A DNA stretch of 7,981 nucleotides from the NCBI GenBank assembly GCA_003251995.1, contig QKDT01000119.1, positions 1 to 7,981 of the forward strand, written 5' to 3'. Below, in pieces: positions 5,501 to 7,981 of this stretch; positions within the stretch are counted from its first letter, which is position 1, and each line of letters begins with the position of its first letter. Below the pieces are notes generated by a model, which had not been told where the DNA came from, did not search any database, and saw only the letters and a list, made by a program, of their open reading frames with translations. Origin of the DNA: Desulfovibrio desulfuricans. GTDB taxonomy: Bacteria; Desulfobacterota; Desulfovibrionia; Desulfovibrionales; Desulfovibrionaceae. Both the position numbers and the translations under genes were made by a program.

Positions 5501-5538
5501 GCCAAACAGTCATCCTTGGTATAAATAATTATTACCAA
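5499..5538 (+). promoter_or_regulatory. Candidate promoter with overlapping inverted repeat
   Basis: TTGCCA at 5499-5504 and TATAAA at 5520-5525 look like -35 and -10 hexamers with a rather short 15-base spacer. TTGGTA (5516-5521) and TACCAA (5533-5538) form a perfect dyad with an 11-base AT-only centre, covering the -10 and the expected start point. That is a typical place for a repressor to bind. It does not match the Fur, Rex or HcpR/FNR-type palindromes known to me. It would drive the small ORF at 5568 and possibly the chemoreceptor. Confidence 0.4.
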
Positions 5539-5567
5539 TAATTTGATGAGCATTACGGGGGAGGGCA

Positions 5568-5648
5568 ATGAGTTGGAATATGATCAACCGATTCCATAAT
5601 GGTTTAGGGAAATTTGCCGATTTAAGAACATTGCTAACCAGGCAGTGA
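5568..5648 (+). CDS. Possible 26-residue cationic amphipathic peptide
   Basis: ATG 5568 to TGA 5646-5648 encodes 26 residues starting MSWNMINRFHNG. A strong purine run with GGAGGG at 5560-5565 lies two bases before the ATG, a tight spacing similar to the yggT start. A candidate promoter lies about 45 bases upstream. Trp3, Ile6, Phe9, Leu13, Phe16, Leu19 and Leu22/23 follow a 3-4 spacing, so a helix would have one hydrophobic face. The other face carries Arg8, Lys15, Asp18 and Arg25, and the net charge is about +3. Such peptides often bind membranes. Against it: short length, rare codons (CGA, AGA, AGG, CTA, TTA) unlike its neighbours, and no homolog I recognise. The function is unknown and it may be chance. 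Confidence 0.3.
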   Translation: MSWNMINRFHNGLGKFADLRTLLTRQ

Positions 5649-5649
5649 T

Positions 5650-5677
5650 TTGTCATAGTATTTAGGTACGCTATATG
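5650..5677 (+). promoter_or_regulatory. Candidate sigma-70 promoter for the chemoreceptor
   Basis: TTGTCA at 5650-5655 (five of six to consensus) and TATATG at 5672-5677 (four of six) are 16 bases apart. Transcription would start near 5684 and leave a leader of about 280 bases before the TTG start at 5963. The -35 lies just after the stop of the small ORF. Confidence 0.4.
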
Positions 5678-5944
5678 TGCAAAAAACTGTTTTTCTCCGT
5701 GCGCCGTAATCCTCAGGGAGCGGTGTGCCGTATTTTACGGGCATGGATATTCTGCTTTTGATCTAGCCATGTATGCATTTTTTCCTGTCTTTGTTCGACG
5801 ATCGCCACACTCCCATGCGACAATGGCGCCTGTTCTTCCTTGGTTTTGTTTTTGCCCAAGATCTCTTGAGGCATGTTTTTCAGTGTATCTGGGGGCACCT
5901 GTACGCTTGTGTGTCTTGTTGGCAAGTCAGTTTGCACTGTGATT

Positions 5945-5960
5945 TAGTAGGAGATTACTA
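5945..5960 (+). promoter_or_regulatory. Ribosome binding site presented in a hairpin loop
   Basis: TAGTA (5945-5949) and TACTA (5956-5960) can pair and expose the hexaloop GGAGAT, which carries most of the Shine-Dalgarno AGGAG (5949-5953). The start codon TTG is nine bases after it. A GGA in the loop of a short stem over a Shine-Dalgarno is the layout of CsrA/RsmA binding sites. The stem is short and AU-rich, so its stability as RNA is modest. The CsrA reading is inference. Confidence 0.4.
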
Positions 5961-5962
5961 CG

Positions 5963-7762
5963 TTGCTCAGAAATTTTAGTATCAGCCAGCGGATTGTCTT
6001 TTTTGTTGTTGTCATGATCGCCATGATTATTGCCGTTGCAGGTTTTTCAGTGCGTATGACAGAAGGTGTCATTGGAGACGGTACTTCGCTCGCAAAAGAA
6101 ATGCTGCTGGATGCTCAGAGGGCACGTATCAAGGACATCACGCACGCTCAGGCGCTTGGCCTGGCATCCGTAACGGCGGGCAAGCCAGAAGTCGAACAGT
6201 TGCGCATTATCGCCGAGTATGTGGACAAAGCCCGGTTTGAAGATGACAGCTCCGGCTATTTTTATGTGTACAAAGGCACAGTCAACGCGGCTCACCCCAC
6301 GCAAAAACAACTGATTGGCAAGGATTTGTCCGGCACTACCGACCGTCGGGGCGTCCATTACGTCAGCAACCTGTACAAGGCTGCACAGGCTGGCGGCGGG
6401 TTTGTGGATTTTGTGTTCCCCAAACCGGGAGCAGGTGACGTGCTTAAACTGGGCTATGCAGAGTCTATTGCCGGAACCCCTTATTGGATTGGCACCGGCG
6501 TCTACATCGACCATGTGGACAAGGCAGAGAACCAATTGAGCAGCACCATGCGCACCCTGTTTCACGACAGCCTTGCCGTGTATGGTGGGAGCTTTCTGGT
6601 TGTGTTGCTGTTGGTAATTTGTCCTCTTTCCTATTTTATAGTCGTGTCCATAACGAGGCCTCTTGCAGCCATAACAAGGCATGCCCGTGTAGTTGCCCAG
6701 GGCAATCTTGACGAAGAATTTGAAACAACTGGGCGTGATGAGGTTGCAACTCTGCAAATGGCCTTGAGCGCCATGATCAAAAAACTCAAGGAACTCATTG
6801 CCGAGGCAGAAGAGCAGAGCCGTCTGGCTGGCAAGGCCGCTAACGAAGCCAAACAGGCACAGGCCAACGCCCTTGAAGCTGAACTTACGGCAAAAAATAA
6901 AACTGCCGCCATGATTCAGGCTGCGGAACGGCTTGAACTGGTGGCGCAGGCGGTAAGCACCGCATCTACCCAGCTTTCGGCCCAGATAGAGCAATCGGAC
7001 AAGGGGGCCTTGCATTCCGCCCAGTTGCTTACGGAGGCCGCCACTGCCATGAACCAGATGAACACCAGCGTGCAGGATGTGGCCCTCAGTGCCACAAACG
7101 CATCCGATGCCGCAACCCAAACCCGCGAAAGGGCTTTGACCGGAGCTAGCATTGTGGAAAAGGCCGTGCAGAGCATTGGCAGCGTACACGAGGTATCTTT
7201 GCGGCTCAGAGACGGCATGGCAGAACTCAACCAGCACTCGCAAGCCATCACGCGCATCATGAATGTTATTTCAGACATCGCAGATCAAACAAATCTGCTG
7301 GCGCTCAATGCCGCCATTGAGGCCGCCCGCGCGGGCGAGGCCGGGCGCGGTTTTGCCGTGGTGGCCGATGAGGTGCGTAAACTGGCGGAAAAAACCCTGG
7401 CGTCCACCCAAGATGTGGGCAATGCCATTGTTGCCATTCAGGACAGCACCGCCAAGAGCGTTTCAGATATGGACAAGGCCGTGGAGCAGGTGGAACAGGC
7501 CACAGATTTTGCCAATCAGTCGGGCAAGGCCCTGGAAGAAATAGTAGCTACAGTTGAAGCCACGGCAGGGCAGGTCAATGCCATTGCCGTTGCCAGTGGG
7601 CAGCAATCCGCCACCAGCGAAGAAATCAATAACTCCATCGACAACGTCACCCAGGTTGCGCACCAAACGGCAGAATCCATGGATGAGGCGCAAAAAGCCG
7701 TGGCGGATCTGGCGCAGCAAGCGAAAGGACTTGCCGAGCTGATTGTGGATATGAAGAACTAG
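5963..7762 (+). CDS. Methyl-accepting chemotaxis protein (Cache-HAMP-MCP)
   Basis: This 599-residue inner-membrane chemoreceptor signals through CheW/CheA. After a short cytoplasmic start comes TM1 (about 11-31). A periplasmic sensor (about 35-195) has single-Cache type 2 features: DSSGYFYVY at 95-103, then AAHP, a GKDL segment and a late PYWIGTGVYID. TM2 spans about 209-230, and HAMP starts at Pro233. An Ala/Glu/Lys-rich coiled coil leads into the signalling domain, whose conserved tip (DQTNLLALNAAIEAARAGEA, then GRGFAVVADEVRKLAE) spans about 440-477. No CheR-binding pentapeptide ends the protein. TTG 5963 is chosen because an in-frame stop lies just upstream (5948), AGGAG is well spaced, and the next in-frame ATG would fall inside TM1. 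The ligand is unknown; sCache_2 receptors often sense small organic acids. No other chemotaxis gene is adjacent. Confidence 0.95.
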   Translation: MLRNFSISQRIVFFVVVMIAMIIAVAGFSVRMTEGVIGDGTSLAKEMLLDAQRARIKDITHAQALGLASVTAGKPEVEQLRIIAEYVDKARFEDDSSGYFYVYKGTVNAAHPTQKQLIGKDLSGTTDRRGVHYVSNLYKAAQAGGGFVDFVFPKPGAGDVLKLGYAESIAGTPYWIGTGVYIDHVDKAENQLSSTMRTLFHDSLAVYGGSFLVVLLLVICPLSYFIVVSITRPLAAITRHARVVAQGNLDEEFETTGRDEVATLQMALSAMIKKLKELIAEAEEQSRLAGKAANEAKQAQANALEAELTAKNKTAAMIQAAERLELVAQAVSTASTQLSAQIEQSDKGALHSAQLLTEAATAMNQMNTSVQDVALSATNASDAATQTRERALTGASIVEKAVQSIGSVHEVSLRLRDGMAELNQHSQAITRIMNVISDIADQTNLLALNAAIEAARAGEAGRGFAVVADEVRKLAEKTLASTQDVGNAIVAIQDSTAKSVSDMDKAVEQVEQATDFANQSGKALEEIVATVEATAGQVNAIAVASGQQSATSEEINNSIDNVTQVAHQTAESMDEAQKAVADLAQQAKGLAELIVDMKN

Positions 7763-7776
7763 CGCTGTTGCGTCAC

Positions 7777-7794
7777 GCGCACATATCAGTGCGC
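7777..7794 (+). repeat. 6-bp hairpin after the chemoreceptor
   Basis: GCGCAC (7777-7782) pairs with GTGCGC (7789-7794), with a six-base loop ATATCA, 14 bases after the stop codon. There is no T-run. It may be a 3'-end stabilising hairpin. Confidence 0.4.
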
Positions 7795-7809
7795 AAAGTT
7801 GAAATGCCA

Positions 7810-7823
7810 AGCGCCTCGGCGCT
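7810..7823 (+). repeat. Short GC hairpin AGCGC/GCGCT
   Basis: AGCGCC and GGCGCT flank TC and fold as a five-base-pair stem with a CTCG loop. It is the second of three hairpins between the chemoreceptor stop and the terminator tail. Confidence 0.35.
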
Positions 7824-7840
7824 GTAATTTGCGGAATATG

Positions 7841-7882
7841 AAAAGGCCTCTGTACGGTGCAATGTCGTGCAGAGGCTTTTTT
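7841..7882 (+). terminator. Rho-independent terminator of the chemoreceptor gene
   Basis: GCCTCTGTAC (7846-7855) pairs with GTGCAGAGGC (7867-7876) through one G-T wobble, with an 11-base loop. TTTTTT at 7877-7882 follows and AAAAG precedes it. It is a standard intrinsic terminator, 80 bases after the stop codon. Confidence 0.85.
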
Positions 7883-7981
7883 AGTGGAATCTGTATTTTT
7901 GAGGCGGAACAGATAATTGCGCAGCAATCAAGCAAATCAGGATATTTTTGTAATGAACTTCAGCGATGGTTAGGGCCCCGC

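Larger units (their letters stand above)
5649..5962 (+). promoter_or_regulatory. Upstream region of the chemoreceptor gene
   Basis: This 314-base AT-richer stretch lacks a convincing gene. It contains a candidate sigma-70 promoter (5650-5677) and a hairpin TGCCGTA/TACGGGCA with one bulged G (5726-5743). Near the end is a partial sigma-54-like element (TTGGCA at 5919-5924, TTGCA at 5932-5936). A ribosome binding site sits in a small dyad (5945-5960). A 68-codon + frame at 5773 has no ribosome binding site and runs into the chemoreceptor start. A 74-codon - frame (5713-5937) has protein-like composition but also no ribosome binding site. Confidence 0.5.

Noticed and set aside
4404..5513. 369-codon open frame on the - strand opposite ilvC
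   Set aside because: It mirrors ilvC's codon bias in a GC-rich gene and ilvC is certain. Its composition (Gly-, Ala- and His-rich) is that of an antisense shadow, and it would cross the ilvC terminator.
5773..5979. 68-codon + frame before the chemoreceptor
   Set aside because: No ribosome binding site, Cys/Trp/Phe-rich, and it overlaps the well-supported chemoreceptor start.
6047..7243. 398-codon open frame on the - strand opposite the chemoreceptor
   Set aside because: Antisense shadow, Cys/His/Gly-rich, with no recognisable motif.
1..7981. Mobile element, prophage, CRISPR array, tRNA or rRNA
   Set aside because: No transposase or integrase motif, no regularly spaced direct repeats, no terminal inverted repeats with target duplication, and no cloverleaf or rRNA signature noticed on either strand.

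Overview
The window looks like a chromosomal, mostly housekeeping stretch of a mesophilic deltaproteobacterium, most probably a member of the Desulfovibrionaceae. This is inferred from moderately high GC, the run HAD phosphatase - YggT - YdcH (DUF465) - ilvB - ilvN - ilvC, and the type of chemoreceptor that follows. All confidently called genes are on the + strand. I see no transposase, phage gene, tRNA, rRNA or CRISPR array.

Layout. 1-293: the 3' end of a gene I do not recognise, which overlaps the next start by ATGA. 290-979: a HAD-superfamily phosphatase. 1028-1330: a single-unit YggT-family membrane protein. 1331-1633: a 303-base gap without a convincing gene but rich in inverted repeats, which I read as the promoter and structured leader of the ilv operon. 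1634-1861: a small YdcH/DUF465 protein. 1886-3577 and 3589-4077: large and small subunits of acetohydroxyacid synthase. 4078-4418: a second structured gap with a bulged 14-bp inverted repeat and competing stems. 4419-5420: ketol-acid reductoisomerase, followed by a 16-bp hairpin terminator. 5494-5962: an AT-richer gap with two candidate promoters, an operator-like inverted repeat, a possible 26-residue cationic amphipathic peptide, and a ribosome binding site placed in a small hairpin loop. 5963-7762: a Cache-HAMP methyl-accepting chemotaxis protein starting at TTG. 7763-7981: two short hairpins and a rho-independent terminator, then about 100 bases in which I see nothing.

Function. IlvB and IlvN form the enzyme that makes acetolactate and acetohydroxybutyrate. 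IlvC then isomerises and reduces these, so the centre of the window encodes the first two shared steps of isoleucine, valine and leucine synthesis. The small subunit keeps the ACT-domain Gly and Asn associated with valine feedback. The YdcH gene heads this operon without a known role. The chemoreceptor is separated by a strong terminator and its own apparent control region, so it is a separate unit.

The points most worth a second look are the non-coding structures before ydcH-ilvB and before ilvC, the unusual cofactor-specificity loop of IlvC, the 26-codon ORF at 5568, and the GGA-in-loop hairpin over the chemoreceptor's ribosome binding site. I do not see a clear multi-gene novel system here.
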